A stretch of DNA of 64,000 bases from the NCBI GenBank assembly GCA_031255855.1, contig JAIRRS010000160.1, positions 1 through 64,000 of the forward strand. The letters run 5' to 3'. This document shows positions 26,386 to 35,965 of the stretch, piece by piece; the first letter of the stretch is position 1, and the number at the start of each line of letters is the position of its first letter. The translations under genes were made by a program, and so were the position numbers. Source of the DNA: Tannerellaceae bacterium. GTDB lineage: Bacteria; Bacteroidota; Bacteroidia; Bacteroidales; Tannerellaceae. Under the pieces are notes generated by a model. The model was not told the origin of the DNA and ran no database searches. It worked only from the letters and a program-made list of their open reading frames with translations.

Positions 26386-26703
26386 TTAAGCAACAACTTC
26401 TTTAATTCTCACTTCAGTAAACTGTTGACGGTGTCCGTTCAACTTACGGTACCCTTTTCTTCTTTTCTTTTTGAAGATTAATACCTTGTCACCTTTTACC
26501 AGCGGAGATAGTACTTCACATACTACTTTAGCACCTTCAATGGTAGGAACTCCCACTGTCACTGTTCCGTCGTTGTCAACCAACAATACTTTATCAAATT
26601 CAACAGAGGCACCACCTTCTACACCGGGAATGTGGTGAACAAATAACTTTTTGCCTTCTTCAGCTTTGAATTGCTGTCCGTTAATTTCTACAATTACATA
26701 CAT
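26386..26703 (-). CDS. rplU: 50S ribosomal protein L21
   Basis: A 105-residue 23S rRNA-binding protein. [20 protein letters not shown] at the start and [20 protein letters not shown] near the end are typical of bL21. First gene of the rplU-rpmA pair, preceded by a TAGTTTTG -7 element about 85 nt upstream. Confidence 0.98.
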   Translation of the reverse strand: MYVIVEINGQQFKAEEGKKLFVHHIPGVEGGASVEFDKVLLVDNDGTVTVGVPTIEGAKVVCEVLSPLVKGDKVLIFKKKRRKGYRKLNGHRQQFTEVRIKEVVA

Positions 26704-26788
26704 TCTGTCTTAACTCATTAACAGGTTATTTCCGGGGGTGAGCATACATTTATTGCCGCCACTTATTTACCCTTTAGGAATTAGAGTG

Positions 26789-26796
26789 CAAAACTA
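26789..26796 (-). promoter_or_regulatory. Probable -7 element of rplU-rpmA
   Basis: TAGTTTTG on the minus strand fits TAnnTTTG. The implied leader is about 80 nt. Confidence 0.45.
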
Positions 26797-26860
26797 CTGT
26801 TTCAAATTAACAAATGCAAGCTTTTTGTATTCAATTTATGGCCGAACCCCTTAAAAATCA

Positions 26861-28534
26861 TCAAGCTATATGCGGTGAACAGATTTTTTTTATGTCTTCT
26901 TCTATATCTATGGATTCGTTTTTGCTGATTCTCTTTATTTTACTTCTATAATTATAAACCGTTTGGACAGAGCAACGAAGGAATGTCGCTATTTTAGCTG
27001 AATCCGTAATACCCAATCGTATTAAAGCAAATATACGCAACTCCGTATTCAACAGTTCGCCTTTCCTGATTTCAAACCTATATTCGTCTTTCAAAAGTTC
27101 ATTAAAAGATGAAACAAAACCGGGGTAAATATTCAAGAATGCTTTGTCGAAATTAGCATACAGCTCTTTTATCTCATTCGCTTTTCCCGACGAGTTGTTT
27201 GTTGTTCTCAACAGTTCGTCAAACCGTTTAGCCGCAATCTTGTTGCTTACTATTTTCCGGTACTCTTCCAGATTACCAATATATTCCGAGCACAAATCGA
27301 GAAAATAGCCGAGATATTCCTCTTTGACAAGATTGGCTTCCGATAAATCATGATTCAATTGGTTCAGATTTTCATTTGCTTCTGCAAGTGTGTCATTATT
27401 TTCTTTCAACACTTTGCGTGCCTGCCGTAAAGCCAACATTTGCTTATATAAAAATGAGAGCATGATCAAAAGACCGACAGACAAAAAACTAATTATATAC
27501 AGCATTGTTTTCAATCGGTTGCTCTGCTGCTCACTATACTGTTGATAAGCTGTGGTAATAATAGGCAATGCCTTTGATATCTCGAAATAACGAAAACGTG
27601 CATTGTAGAAATTGGCATCGTCCAAAGCATACCGTATATACCTAAAAGCCCTGTCAATATCGTTTTGTTCATATAGCCAAATAGACAAATCCAGCAAAGC
27701 ACGGTTTTCTTTTACGGCATCTTTCACATCTGAAATAACCGCCAAAATAAGATTTTGGACTTGAAGTTCGGTATTACCCATACGTTCATATAACATCGAG
27801 AGGCTATAGCTCTTTCTGGCATGTTCGTGTGTTCCGGGATGTAATGTATCCAAATAAGCATTCAAATACACCAATGCCGTGTCTAAACGATTATCAGTAT
27901 CGGCAATAAGGAATTTATAGAATAATTTCTCATTCGCGTTTTCAGGTAAAAAATGAAGGATAGAGTCACGGCTATTACGTATTACGTCTCTATAATTCGT
28001 CAATATCTGTTTCCCCTCCTGATATATATTAATATTAATGTATAATAGTTCAAGACATTTATAATAATCCACAAGTAATTCATCTTTGAGTTCTTCTACA
28101 GATATACTATTCAATACATTTTCTGATTCCACAAACAGACCGGAAGATGACAAAACAAAAGAATATTGAAGTTTGGCACGTGTCAACCAATACATATTAT
28201 TATATTCTTCTGCCAAACGAATATTCCTGTTTACATAAATTAATGCCGAATCACTCATGTAACTCTTATATTCATCAATTATCCGATAAGTTATATCATA
28301 AATCTTTTCTACCGACGGCTCTTGTTCTAATTGAATTTTCAACCTATTTATCCGATGTTCCTTTTGTTCCATATAGAGGAGGCCATTCAGAAGAACGTGA
28401 TCAAGTTCTTCCAGTAGTGCTTTTGTAGAATTATTAGCATGTAAATCAGATAAACCTGCCACCATCAACAATAACACTATTAAACCTCTGATTATCAATT
28501 GAAGTTGTTTTGATAAGATACTAAGCATTTGCAT
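26861..28534 (-). CDS. DUF6377 membrane regulator of the adjacent SusCD locus
   Basis: A 557-residue protein with an N-terminal signal or anchor (about 16-34), a periplasmic helical-repeat region resembling TPRs (about 40-330), a membrane helix (about 345-367, YIISFLSVGLLIMLSFLY), a coiled coil (ENNDTLAEANENLNQLNHDL), and a cytoplasmic C-terminal domain. That domain ends in a helix-turn-helix-like segment (TDSAKIATFLRCSVQTVYNYR). The layout fits DUF6377 proteins, presumed one-component sensors for polysaccharide-utilisation loci. It is transcribed away from SusC across a 233-bp control region. The ATG lies only about 8 nt from the predicted start site. The ligand is unknown. Confidence 0.85.
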   Translation of the reverse strand: MQMLSILSKQLQLIIRGLIVLLLMVAGLSDLHANNSTKALLEELDHVLLNGLLYMEQKEHRINRLKIQLEQEPSVEKIYDITYRIIDEYKSYMSDSALIYVNRNIRLAEEYNNMYWLTRAKLQYSFVLSSSGLFVESENVLNSISVEELKDELLVDYYKCLELLYININIYQEGKQILTNYRDVIRNSRDSILHFLPENANEKLFYKFLIADTDNRLDTALVYLNAYLDTLHPGTHEHARKSYSLSMLYERMGNTELQVQNLILAVISDVKDAVKENRALLDLSIWLYEQNDIDRAFRYIRYALDDANFYNARFRYFEISKALPIITTAYQQYSEQQSNRLKTMLYIISFLSVGLLIMLSFLYKQMLALRQARKVLKENNDTLAEANENLNQLNHDLSEANLVKEEYLGYFLDLCSEYIGNLEEYRKIVSNKIAAKRFDELLRTTNNSSGKANEIKELYANFDKAFLNIYPGFVSSFNELLKDEYRFEIRKGELLNTELRIFALIRLGITDSAKIATFLRCSVQTVYNYRSKIKRISKNESIDIEEDIKKICSPHIA

Positions 28535-28545
28535 TATTTAAATTG

Positions 28546-28553
28546 CAAATATA
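28546..28553 (-). promoter_or_regulatory. -7 element of the DUF6377 gene
   Basis: TATATTTG on the minus strand, 12 bp before the ATG at 28534. Confidence 0.5.
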
Positions 28554-28716
28554 TACATTTTAATTAACAATTTAGCAAAATTATTTACTAAAATATTCTC
28601 TTGCAATTATTTTAATTTACTGATATTCAAAAGGAATAGCATTTGTGTAATTTACCAAATGATTACCACAATGTTACTATTAATACCTTTCACAATATTC
28701 ATATTTCTTCACATAA

Positions 28717-28724
28717 TACTTTTG
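28717..28724 (+). promoter_or_regulatory. -7 element of the first SusC gene
   Basis: TACTTTTG fits TAnnTTTG, 43 bp before the ATG. No TTTG at the right distance, consistent with an activator-dependent promoter. Confidence 0.45.
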
Positions 28725-28767
28725 TAAGGACAAAATTTTTGTTAAACTTTAAATTTATTATTGTTTT

Positions 28768-31725
28768 ATGAAACAGGTAAAAAAAGCTATTTACTCTTTC
28801 TGCTCGCTTCGAAGGATAGGCATTCTCGCCTTGATGATGAGCTTATGCGTAACTGCTGCCTTTGCACAATTCACAGTGAAAGGCAAAGTCTTAGACGAGT
28901 TTGGTGAAGGTATTATTGGCGCTAACATTGTCGAAAAGGGTACCACCAATGGTACGATAACCGACATTGATGGCAATTATTCATTAAACGTCAGTAATTC
29001 ACAAAGAACTGTCCTGCAGTTTTCCTTCATCGGGTACAACACAAAAGAAGAAACCGTGAATGGTCGCAACACAATTGATGTTACATTAGATCCTTCTGTT
29101 GTGAATTTAGGCGAGGTTGTTGCCATTGGTTATGGTACTCAGACTCGGCGTGAGATTACCGGTTCGGTAGCAAACATTTCTGAAGAAAACTTCAACAAAG
29201 GGGTAACCCGTGATGCTGCCGACTTACTTCAAGGTAAAGTTGCCGGTTTGGTAATCAACATGGGTAGCGGTGATGTAAGCGCCAATCCGACTATCCGTTT
29301 AAGAGGTACATCAACTATTCAAAAAGACAAAGGTCCGTTCATTGTAATTGATGGTGTGCCAGGTGGCGACATGTCCACAGTAGCTCCGCAAGATATTGAG
29401 TCTATCTCTGTGTTAAAGGATGCTTCTTCTGCGGCTATTTATGGTTCTCGTTCTGCTGGTGGTGTAATCTTGATCACAACGAAAAGAGGTTCGGGTTCAA
29501 AAACCATGGTATCTTACGACGGGTATATAGCAATGGCTAAAATTGCTAAAAAACCAGACTTGTTAACTGCCGATGAATGGCGTCAATACGTAAAAGACAC
29601 CAATCAGGATGGTTCGGTTTATGACCGATATGGAGCTGATACCGATTGGGTTGATGAAATTACTCGCACAGCGCTTTCACACAACCATGCGATTTCTTTG
29701 TCTGGTGGGGGTTCAAAGAACAATTACCGGGCATCTTTCTCCTATTTAAATAGAGAAGGTATTTTACGTGACAATGACATGGAGCGTTATAACTTCCGTT
29801 TTCAATTTCAACAACGCGCCATAAACGATCGTCTACGTATAGGTTTGACAGGTTCAACAACCATGATGGATAATAACAACTATCGTGGAAACAATTTCGT
29901 ATTGGCTTATAATATGCTTCCTGTTTATCCTGTAAAATTATCAGATGGCTCATGGTTTGACTCACGTGAATACGACCAAGGTAACCCGGTAAGAAACCAA
30001 GAGTACAACACGGATCATTTTAAAATTCAACATTTCTTTGGAAATGGAGACGTTTCTTTTACTGTTATAGATGGTTTGGATTTAAAAGCCAACTTATACA
30101 AAAGTCGCCGGACAGAAGAGAGAAGCCAATACCAGAATTCAGAAACAGCAGCCGGCCGCGACAACAACGGTTGGGCGGAAAGACGCAACAGAATCTGGGA
30201 TAAGGAATTAATGGAATTATTTGGAGACTATAGTACGGCTTTCGGAACAGAAGAGCAACATAAATTAAATGCAATGGTTGGTTATTCTTGGGAAAGAAAT
30301 GAATATTCTCATGTGCAAGTAGGCAATCGCGACTTCGTGACTGACATGTTGGGTGCAGACAACCTGCAAGCCGGTCAAGGATTAAGGCCTAGGGATGTTG
30401 AATCTGAAAGAAACATGAACAAACTAATTTCATTTTTTGGTCGTGTTCATTACAGTTTCCTTGAACGTTATATGATTACCGCCACCCTTCGTCGTGACGG
30501 TTCTTCCAAATTCGGCGCCAATCATAAATGGGGTACATTCCCTTCAGCTTCTGCAGCTTGGGGTATTTCGCAGGAGGCATTCATGCAAGACGTGAACTGG
30601 GTAAACGATTTGAAACTTCGCGCAGGTTATGGTATAACAGGTAACCAAGATGGTCTGGATCCTTATAAATCGTTGGAATTATATGGTGCAGATGGAACTT
30701 ATTATAGCAACAATTCTTGGTTGACTGCTTACAAAATCAACCAAAATGCCAATCCTGATTTAAAATGGGAAGAAACGTCCATGTTAAATGTCGGAGTTGA
30801 CTTCACTTTGTTCAACGGGCGATTGAATGGTACGATTGAATGGTATGAAAAGAAAACAAAAGATATGTTGTATAAATATAACGTACCAACGCCTCCATAT
30901 CTTCATAATGAAATGATGGCAAACGTAGGTGACATGAAAAACACGGGTGTTGAAATGGCATTTACTGTAGATGCGGTACATGGAAAGGATTTCAACTGGA
31001 CAACTTCATTGAATTTAGCTTATAACAAAAATGAAATTACCCGCCTTTCCAATGATATTTATACAGCAGATCGTATTCTTATTGGCGACGCATGGATTCG
31101 TGGAGGATCATCAAATACAACGCATGTCCTTGAAACTGGTTATCCTATCGGACAATTCTATGGATGGAAATGCAAAGGTTTAGATGAAAACGGGCATTAC
31201 ATAATGGAAGATGTTAACGGCGATGGACAAATATCCGAAGAAGACCGTACGTATATCGGTTCCGCTTATCCGGATTGGACATTCGGTTGGAATAATACAT
31301 TTTCTTACAAAAATTGGGATATGTCTGTCTTTATTCGTGGTAGCATAGGAAATGATGTATTGAACCACATGCGTATGGCGTATGCACAACCGGGGTATCT
31401 GATTGGCGCCAATGCCTTGAATGATCCGTTGATTTATCAATTAAAACAAGTTCCTCAATACAGTTCATTTTATATTGAAGATGCCTCTTATGCAAGATTA
31501 GACAATATATCTATCGGATACACATTCAATACAAAAAAGATCAATTGGATAGATCGTGCCAGAGTATATGTTACCGGACAGAATTTATTCGTAATCACCA
31601 GCTATAAAGGACTAGATCCGGAAGTTGACTTTACAAGAAATGATGGCGCTTCCCCTGGTGTGCAAGATCGCGAATTTTATCCTAAAAACAGAACATTCTC
31701 TTTAGGTGTAAGTCTAAGTTTCTAA
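28768..31725 (+). CDS. SusC-like TonB-dependent transporter
   Basis: A 985-residue outer-membrane importer. A signal peptide ends near residue 33 (AAFAQ). A carboxypeptidase-regulatory-like domain follows (VKGKVLDEFGEGIIGANIVE), then the plug with VAIGYGTQTRREITGSVAN, IRLRGTSTI and VLKDASSAAIYGSRSAGGVI, the hallmark of SusC proteins. The barrel ends near RTFSLGVSLSF. It works with the SusD-like lipoprotein encoded 22 bp downstream to bring glycans or glycosides into the periplasm using TonB energy. The following oxidoreductase and DUF1080 genes suggest a glycoside cargo rather than a large polysaccharide; that is inference. Confidence 0.95.
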   Translation: MKQVKKAIYSFCSLRRIGILALMMSLCVTAAFAQFTVKGKVLDEFGEGIIGANIVEKGTTNGTITDIDGNYSLNVSNSQRTVLQFSFIGYNTKEETVNGRNTIDVTLDPSVVNLGEVVAIGYGTQTRREITGSVANISEENFNKGVTRDAADLLQGKVAGLVINMGSGDVSANPTIRLRGTSTIQKDKGPFIVIDGVPGGDMSTVAPQDIESISVLKDASSAAIYGSRSAGGVILITTKRGSGSKTMVSYDGYIAMAKIAKKPDLLTADEWRQYVKDTNQDGSVYDRYGADTDWVDEITRTALSHNHAISLSGGGSKNNYRASFSYLNREGILRDNDMERYNFRFQFQQRAINDRLRIGLTGSTTMMDNNNYRGNNFVLAYNMLPVYPVKLSDGSWFDSREYDQGNPVRNQEYNTDHFKIQHFFGNGDVSFTVIDGLDLKANLYKSRRTEERSQYQNSETAAGRDNNGWAERRNRIWDKELMELFGDYSTAFGTEEQHKLNAMVGYSWERNEYSHVQVGNRDFVTDMLGADNLQAGQGLRPRDVESERNMNKLISFFGRVHYSFLERYMITATLRRDGSSKFGANHKWGTFPSASAAWGISQEAFMQDVNWVNDLKLRAGYGITGNQDGLDPYKSLELYGADGTYYSNNSWLTAYKINQNANPDLKWEETSMLNVGVDFTLFNGRLNGTIEWYEKKTKDMLYKYNVPTPPYLHNEMMANVGDMKNTGVEMAFTVDAVHGKDFNWTTSLNLAYNKNEITRLSNDIYTADRILIGDAWIRGGSSNTTHVLETGYPIGQFYGWKCKGLDENGHYIMEDVNGDGQISEEDRTYIGSAYPDWTFGWNNTFSYKNWDMSVFIRGSIGNDVLNHMRMAYAQPGYLIGANALNDPLIYQLKQVPQYSSFYIEDASYARLDNISIGYTFNTKKINWIDRARVYVTGQNLFVITSYKGLDPEVDFTRNDGASPGVQDREFYPKNRTFSLGVSLSF

Positions 31726-31747
31726 CATTAATAATTATTTAAACGAT

Positions 31748-33307
31748 ATGAAAAAAATACATATATTATCATTAATTGCAGGGTGTGCTTTATTATGGAG
31801 TATGCCGGCATGTACAAATCTGGACGAAGACGTTTACGACAAAATCCCAGCCGATCATTTTGGGCAAACAGCTGCTCAAATCAATTCCGTTATTGCTCCT
31901 ATTTACAGGTCGCTACGGAGTGTATGGCCCGGTGATGTCTTTTGTTTGATTGAAGAATCATCTGATATGGCGATTAGTCCTACCCGTCGCGGTGGTGACT
32001 GGTGGGACGGTGGTGTCCATATGGAAATGAAGCTACATACATGGACTGCGCGTAACAACCTGGTAAGAAATGGATGGAATTCTTGTACGGAAGGTATTTC
32101 TACCTGTAATCAAGTTTACAGCATCATAGAGAAAACCGAAATGGATGCTGAACTAAAAGAACGTACGTTATGCGAAATACGTGGTGTCCGTGCTTATTGG
32201 TATTATATGCTAATTGACAACTACGGAAATGCTCCTTTGGCAATTGATTTCAATGACACATCGCTTCCCGGTATTACTCAGAGAAAAGACCTGTTTGATT
32301 TCGTAATCAAAGAATTAAGCGAAATCAAAGACAAATTGCGAGAAGATGTTTCAGGTTCCAGTTATGGCAAATTTACAAAAGGGGCCGCTTATACCATATT
32401 AGCTAAAATGTATCTGAACGCGGAAGTTTGGACCGGAATATCTAATTGGCAAGGTGTCATCGATGCTTGCGACGTAGTAATGGGCTTGGATTACATTATC
32501 GAGCCGAATTGGAAAGCAAGCTTTGCTGTTCAAAATCAAAACTCAAAAGAAATAATCCTTCCTATTTGTTTCAGACAAGGGGATGACGGGAATCATCTGA
32601 ACTACAGAACCCTGCATTATCTTGCCCCTCCTGCATTAGGAATGAGTTTCGGTACATGGAACGGTATTTGTGCCCAACCCGATTATATCAAACAATTTGA
32701 CGACGAAGACCAACGGAAAGAAGGTTCGTTCTTACTTGGCCCATTATATGATCCAAACACCGGTGAAGTCATTATTACTGCACATAACCGTCCGCTTATC
32801 CATACTATCGATCTTACCATGATTGAAGGTTCTTCAAAAGAAGGAACACCATGGGGTGAAGTCAATCAGGAAGATGGTGGCCGCGTAAACAAATGGGAAT
32901 GGGAAGTTGGCCTGTCAAGTGCAACTATGGAAAATGATTATGCCATCTTCCGTTTAGCTGATGTTTATTTAATGAAAGCTGAGGCTCTGTTGCGTTTAGG
33001 CAGCAACAATGCTGAAGCGACCCGTTTAATAAATATCATCCGTGAAAGAGGTTATGGCAATACCGACCATAATTATGCCACTACAACATTAGATGACCTG
33101 TATCTGGAAAGAAGGTTAGAACTAGCATGGGAAAACGTAAGCCGCCAGGATATGATTCGTTTCGGCAAATTCCTTGATCCCTCTTATCTGAAACCAGACA
33201 GAAGTCCTGAATACCGTCTAATATTCCCCATTCCGCAAACGGCTTGGGAAAGAAATTCCAACTTGGTACAAAATCCTGGATATCCGGTATTTAGTAGTGC
33301 GAACTAA
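31748..33307 (+). CDS. SusD-like surface glycan-binding lipoprotein
   Basis: A 519-residue RagB/SusD-family lipoprotein. The lipobox SMPAC places the acylated Cys at about residue 22, followed by TNLDEDVYDKIP. TPR-like helices with RGVRAYWYYMLIDNYGNAPL and the C-terminal ADVYLMKAEALLRLG, RLELAWENVSRQDMIRFG are typical of the family. It caps the SusC barrel and captures the ligand at the cell surface. A stable hairpin follows the stop. Confidence 0.95.
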   Translation: MKKIHILSLIAGCALLWSMPACTNLDEDVYDKIPADHFGQTAAQINSVIAPIYRSLRSVWPGDVFCLIEESSDMAISPTRRGGDWWDGGVHMEMKLHTWTARNNLVRNGWNSCTEGISTCNQVYSIIEKTEMDAELKERTLCEIRGVRAYWYYMLIDNYGNAPLAIDFNDTSLPGITQRKDLFDFVIKELSEIKDKLREDVSGSSYGKFTKGAAYTILAKMYLNAEVWTGISNWQGVIDACDVVMGLDYIIEPNWKASFAVQNQNSKEIILPICFRQGDDGNHLNYRTLHYLAPPALGMSFGTWNGICAQPDYIKQFDDEDQRKEGSFLLGPLYDPNTGEVIITAHNRPLIHTIDLTMIEGSSKEGTPWGEVNQEDGGRVNKWEWEVGLSSATMENDYAIFRLADVYLMKAEALLRLGSNNAEATRLINIIRERGYGNTDHNYATTTLDDLYLERRLELAWENVSRQDMIRFGKFLDPSYLKPDRSPEYRLIFPIPQTAWERNSNLVQNPGYPVFSSAN

Positions 33308-33353
33308 GTAGTATTCAATAGTACGAGTATATATTATTAAGTTAATTTAGATA

Positions 33354-33402
33354 ACAGCGCTCTTCCTCTTGGTGCGCGAGTATAAAGAGGAAGAGACCGT
33401 TG
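33354..33402 (+). promoter_or_regulatory. Intercistronic hairpin after susD
   Basis: CTCTTCCTCTT (33360-33370) and AAGAGGAAGAG (33385-33395) pair perfectly, with ACAGCG and CGTTGT extending the stem through a G-U pair. No T run follows, so it may set mRNA stability or processing rather than end transcription. Confidence 0.6.
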
Positions 33403-33450
33403 TCTGTTCATAAGTGTAATAAATTGTTAACTAATTAAAATATCATTATT

Positions 33451-34923
33451 ATGGCTAAAATATCAAGAAGATCATTTTTACAACGCGGAGCTACTGCCGC
33501 AGCGGCTCTGACAATTGTTCCGAATAGCATCCTCGGGAAAAGTCACGGATATACTGCTCCGACAGATAAATTAAACATTGCCGGCATAGGAATTGGCGGC
33601 CGCGGTGCGGCCGTATTGAATGGTTTGGAAACAGAAAACTTTGCAGCGCTTTGCGATGTAGACTGGAAATATTCAAAACCCGTATTCGACAAATATCCGC
33701 AAGCTAAAAAATATTGGGATTATCGTAAACTGTTCGACGAAATGGGGAAAGACATTGATGCCGTAATGGTAGCAACTGCCGACCATACACACGCAATCAT
33801 TGCTGCTGACGCCATGACGTTGGGCAAACATGTTTATTGCGAAAAACCTTTGACTCACTCCGTATATGAATCTCGTTTGCTCACAAAGTTGGCTGCCAAA
33901 CAAAAAGTAGCTACACAAATGGGTAACCAGGGATCATCAGGGGAAGGAGTAAACCTTATCTGCGAATGGATTTGGAATGGTGAAATCGGTGAAATAAAGA
34001 AAGTAGAAGCCTTCACAGACCGTCCTATCTGGCCGCAAGGTTTGATGACTCCTGAAAAAGCAGACAAAGTCCCTTCTACATTGAATTGGGATTTATTCAC
34101 AGGCCCTACCGAGTTGAAGCCATATAACAGCATCTATCATCCCTGGAACTGGCGCGGATGGTGGGCATACGGTACGGGAGCATTAGGCGACATGGCTTGC
34201 CATATCCTGCATCCGGTATTCAAAGGACTGAAACTGGGATATCCTACAAAAGTTCAGGGTTCTTCCACTCTTTTATTAAAAGATTGCGCTCCACAAGCCC
34301 AACATGTAAAGCTTATCTTCCCGGCTCGCGATAACATGCCAAAGGTGGCTATGCCTGAAGTAGAAGTGCATTGGTATGATGGCGGTTTGAAACCTGATAT
34401 GCCATGCGGATGGCCGGCTGGTAAAAACATGAATGACGCGGGTGGCGCTGTTATTTTCCACGGAACCAAAGACACACTGATTTGCGGCTGCTATGGTGTA
34501 AATCCATGGTTACTTTCCGGCCGTAAACCGGAAATAGCAAAAACGGAACGTCGCATAGAAGGACGACACGGTCATCAACAAGATTGGGTACGTGCTTGTA
34601 AAGAAAGTGCGGCAAACCGCGTATTGACCAAATCCGACTTTTCGGAAGCAGGCCCATTCAATGAAATGGTGGTTATGGGCGTATTAGCCGTACGTCTTCA
34701 AACGTTGAACAAAGAACTTCTTTGGGATGGACCCAACATGAAGTTTACCAATATTTCCGACAATGAAGAGTTGAAGATTATTATTAAAGACGGTTTCACC
34801 ATCAAAGACGGACATCCGTCCTTCAATAAGACCTGGACAGACCCCATCAATGCGAAAAAGTTTGCCGAAGAGTTGATTAAACACAACTATCGCCAAGGTT
34901 GGAAACTGGCTGATATGCCTTGA
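33451..34923 (+). CDS. Tat-exported Gfo/Idh/MocA family oxidoreductase
   Basis: A 490-residue NAD(P)-dependent dehydrogenase with an N-terminal twin-arginine signal (SRRSFLQ at about 4-10, then an Ala-rich stretch), so it is folded with cofactor before export to the periplasm. The Rossmann loop is GIGIGGRGAAVL and the family signature is CEKPLTH. Members act on sugars and glycosides. In gut Bacteroides, relatives oxidise the C3 hydroxyl of glycosides so that a DUF1080 partner can cleave the 3-keto product. The DUF1080 gene here starts 24-33 bp downstream, and SusC/D lie upstream, supporting that pathway. Substrate specificity is not readable from the sequence. Confidence 0.88.
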   Translation: MAKISRRSFLQRGATAAAALTIVPNSILGKSHGYTAPTDKLNIAGIGIGGRGAAVLNGLETENFAALCDVDWKYSKPVFDKYPQAKKYWDYRKLFDEMGKDIDAVMVATADHTHAIIAADAMTLGKHVYCEKPLTHSVYESRLLTKLAAKQKVATQMGNQGSSGEGVNLICEWIWNGEIGEIKKVEAFTDRPIWPQGLMTPEKADKVPSTLNWDLFTGPTELKPYNSIYHPWNWRGWWAYGTGALGDMACHILHPVFKGLKLGYPTKVQGSSTLLLKDCAPQAQHVKLIFPARDNMPKVAMPEVEVHWYDGGLKPDMPCGWPAGKNMNDAGGAVIFHGTKDTLICGCYGVNPWLLSGRKPEIAKTERRIEGRHGHQQDWVRACKESAANRVLTKSDFSEAGPFNEMVVMGVLAVRLQTLNKELLWDGPNMKFTNISDNEELKIIIKDGFTIKDGHPSFNKTWTDPINAKKFAEELIKHNYRQGWKLADMP

Positions 34924-34956
34924 TAGTTGAATCCATCGTTATAAACAATGGGATAT

Positions 34957-35805
34957 ATGAAAAAGTCAATATTATTTATTAGTTATACCGTTTTGATTAG
35001 TTATTTTCTATCATGCGGCGGTGGGAATACCACCAACAAAGAAACGACGGAAAGCGAAACAACGACTGTAGCTGTTGTGCCCGAATACACTTTGTTGGAT
35101 TTGCCTACCGTAGATTTAGCTTCATTTCCCAAAGATGCCGATGGGTGGATTACCTTATTCGACGGCGAAACGTTCAATGGCTGGAGAGGGTATAACAAGA
35201 CTACGGTACCTACTCAATGGATGATTGAAGATCATTCAATCAAAATCAATGGGACAGGTAGCGATGAAGCACAAGATGACGACGGCAACGATATCATTTT
35301 CGCTCATAAATTCAAAAATTTCGAGTTTGAATTTGAATGGAAAGTTGCCAAAAACTCAAACTCAGGCGTATTCTTTTATATCCAGGAAGTAGAAGGGCAA
35401 CCGGCTTACATCTCTGCTCCCAAATATCAGGTGTTGGATAATGCAAATCATCCGGACGCTAAATCGGGAAAAGATGGCAACCGCATGTCGGCCTCCTTAT
35501 ATGATATGATTCCGGCAAAGCCCCAAAATGCCAAACCTTTCGGAGAATGGAACAAGGGGAAAATTCATTGTTTCAAAGGGAATATCATTCACTATCAAAA
35601 CGACGAGCCGGTTGTTGAATATCATTTATGGACCAGCCAATGGAAAGAAATGCTCGACAACAGTCAATTCTGTAAAGATAAATGGCCGTTGGCTTATGAA
35701 TTGCTGGCAAACTGTGGCGGCAACGACCAGGAGGGTTTCATTGGATTCCAAGACCATGGCAACGATGTATGGTTCCGTAATATTAAAATCAAATTAATGG
35801 ATTAA
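34957..35805 (+). CDS. DUF1080 lipoprotein, probable 3-keto-glycoside hydrolase
   Basis: A protein of 282 residues from the ATG at 34957; ATG 34948 would add three residues. The lipobox is SYFLSC. A Thr/Glu-rich linker leads to a concanavalin-like DUF1080 domain: WITLFDGETFNGWRGYNK, FEFEFEWKVAKNSNSGVFF and DHGNDVWFRNIKIK. This domain was called 3-keto-disaccharide hydrolase after enzymes that cleave 3-keto-glucosides. It follows the Tat-exported oxidoreductase closely and ends the operon before a terminator. Expected location is the periplasm or the outer-membrane inner leaflet. Confidence 0.87.
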   Translation: MKKSILFISYTVLISYFLSCGGGNTTNKETTESETTTVAVVPEYTLLDLPTVDLASFPKDADGWITLFDGETFNGWRGYNKTTVPTQWMIEDHSIKINGTGSDEAQDDDGNDIIFAHKFKNFEFEFEWKVAKNSNSGVFFYIQEVEGQPAYISAPKYQVLDNANHPDAKSGKDGNRMSASLYDMIPAKPQNAKPFGEWNKGKIHCFKGNIIHYQNDEPVVEYHLWTSQWKEMLDNSQFCKDKWPLAYELLANCGGNDQEGFIGFQDHGNDVWFRNIKIKLMD

Positions 35806-35837
35806 TTTTCAATTTTATAAAAAGACCTCTATTAATC

Positions 35838-35870
35838 AAACAGGGCATTCTTCCGATGTCCTGTTTTTTT
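35838..35870 (+). terminator. Terminator of the SusC-DUF1080 operon
   Basis: AAACAGG-CAT and ATG-CCTGTTT form a stem with a short loop and a following run of seven T. Confidence 0.8.
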
Positions 35871-35871
35871 G

Positions 35872-35963
35872 TCAAAAAAAAAGAAGAGGTCGTATCAAAA
35901 GCCCGGCATACGGATTAAAGTGCCACCCTATGCGCTTCTATCTACTTTCAATACAACCTCTTC
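35872..35963 (-). terminator. rng terminator, long wobble-paired stem
   Basis: On the minus strand the 19-nt segments at 35945-35963 and 35883-35901 pair completely if G-U pairs are allowed. They enclose about 43 nt and are followed by nine T. The stem begins three nucleotides after the rng stop. Confidence 0.75.
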
Positions 35964-35965
35964 CT

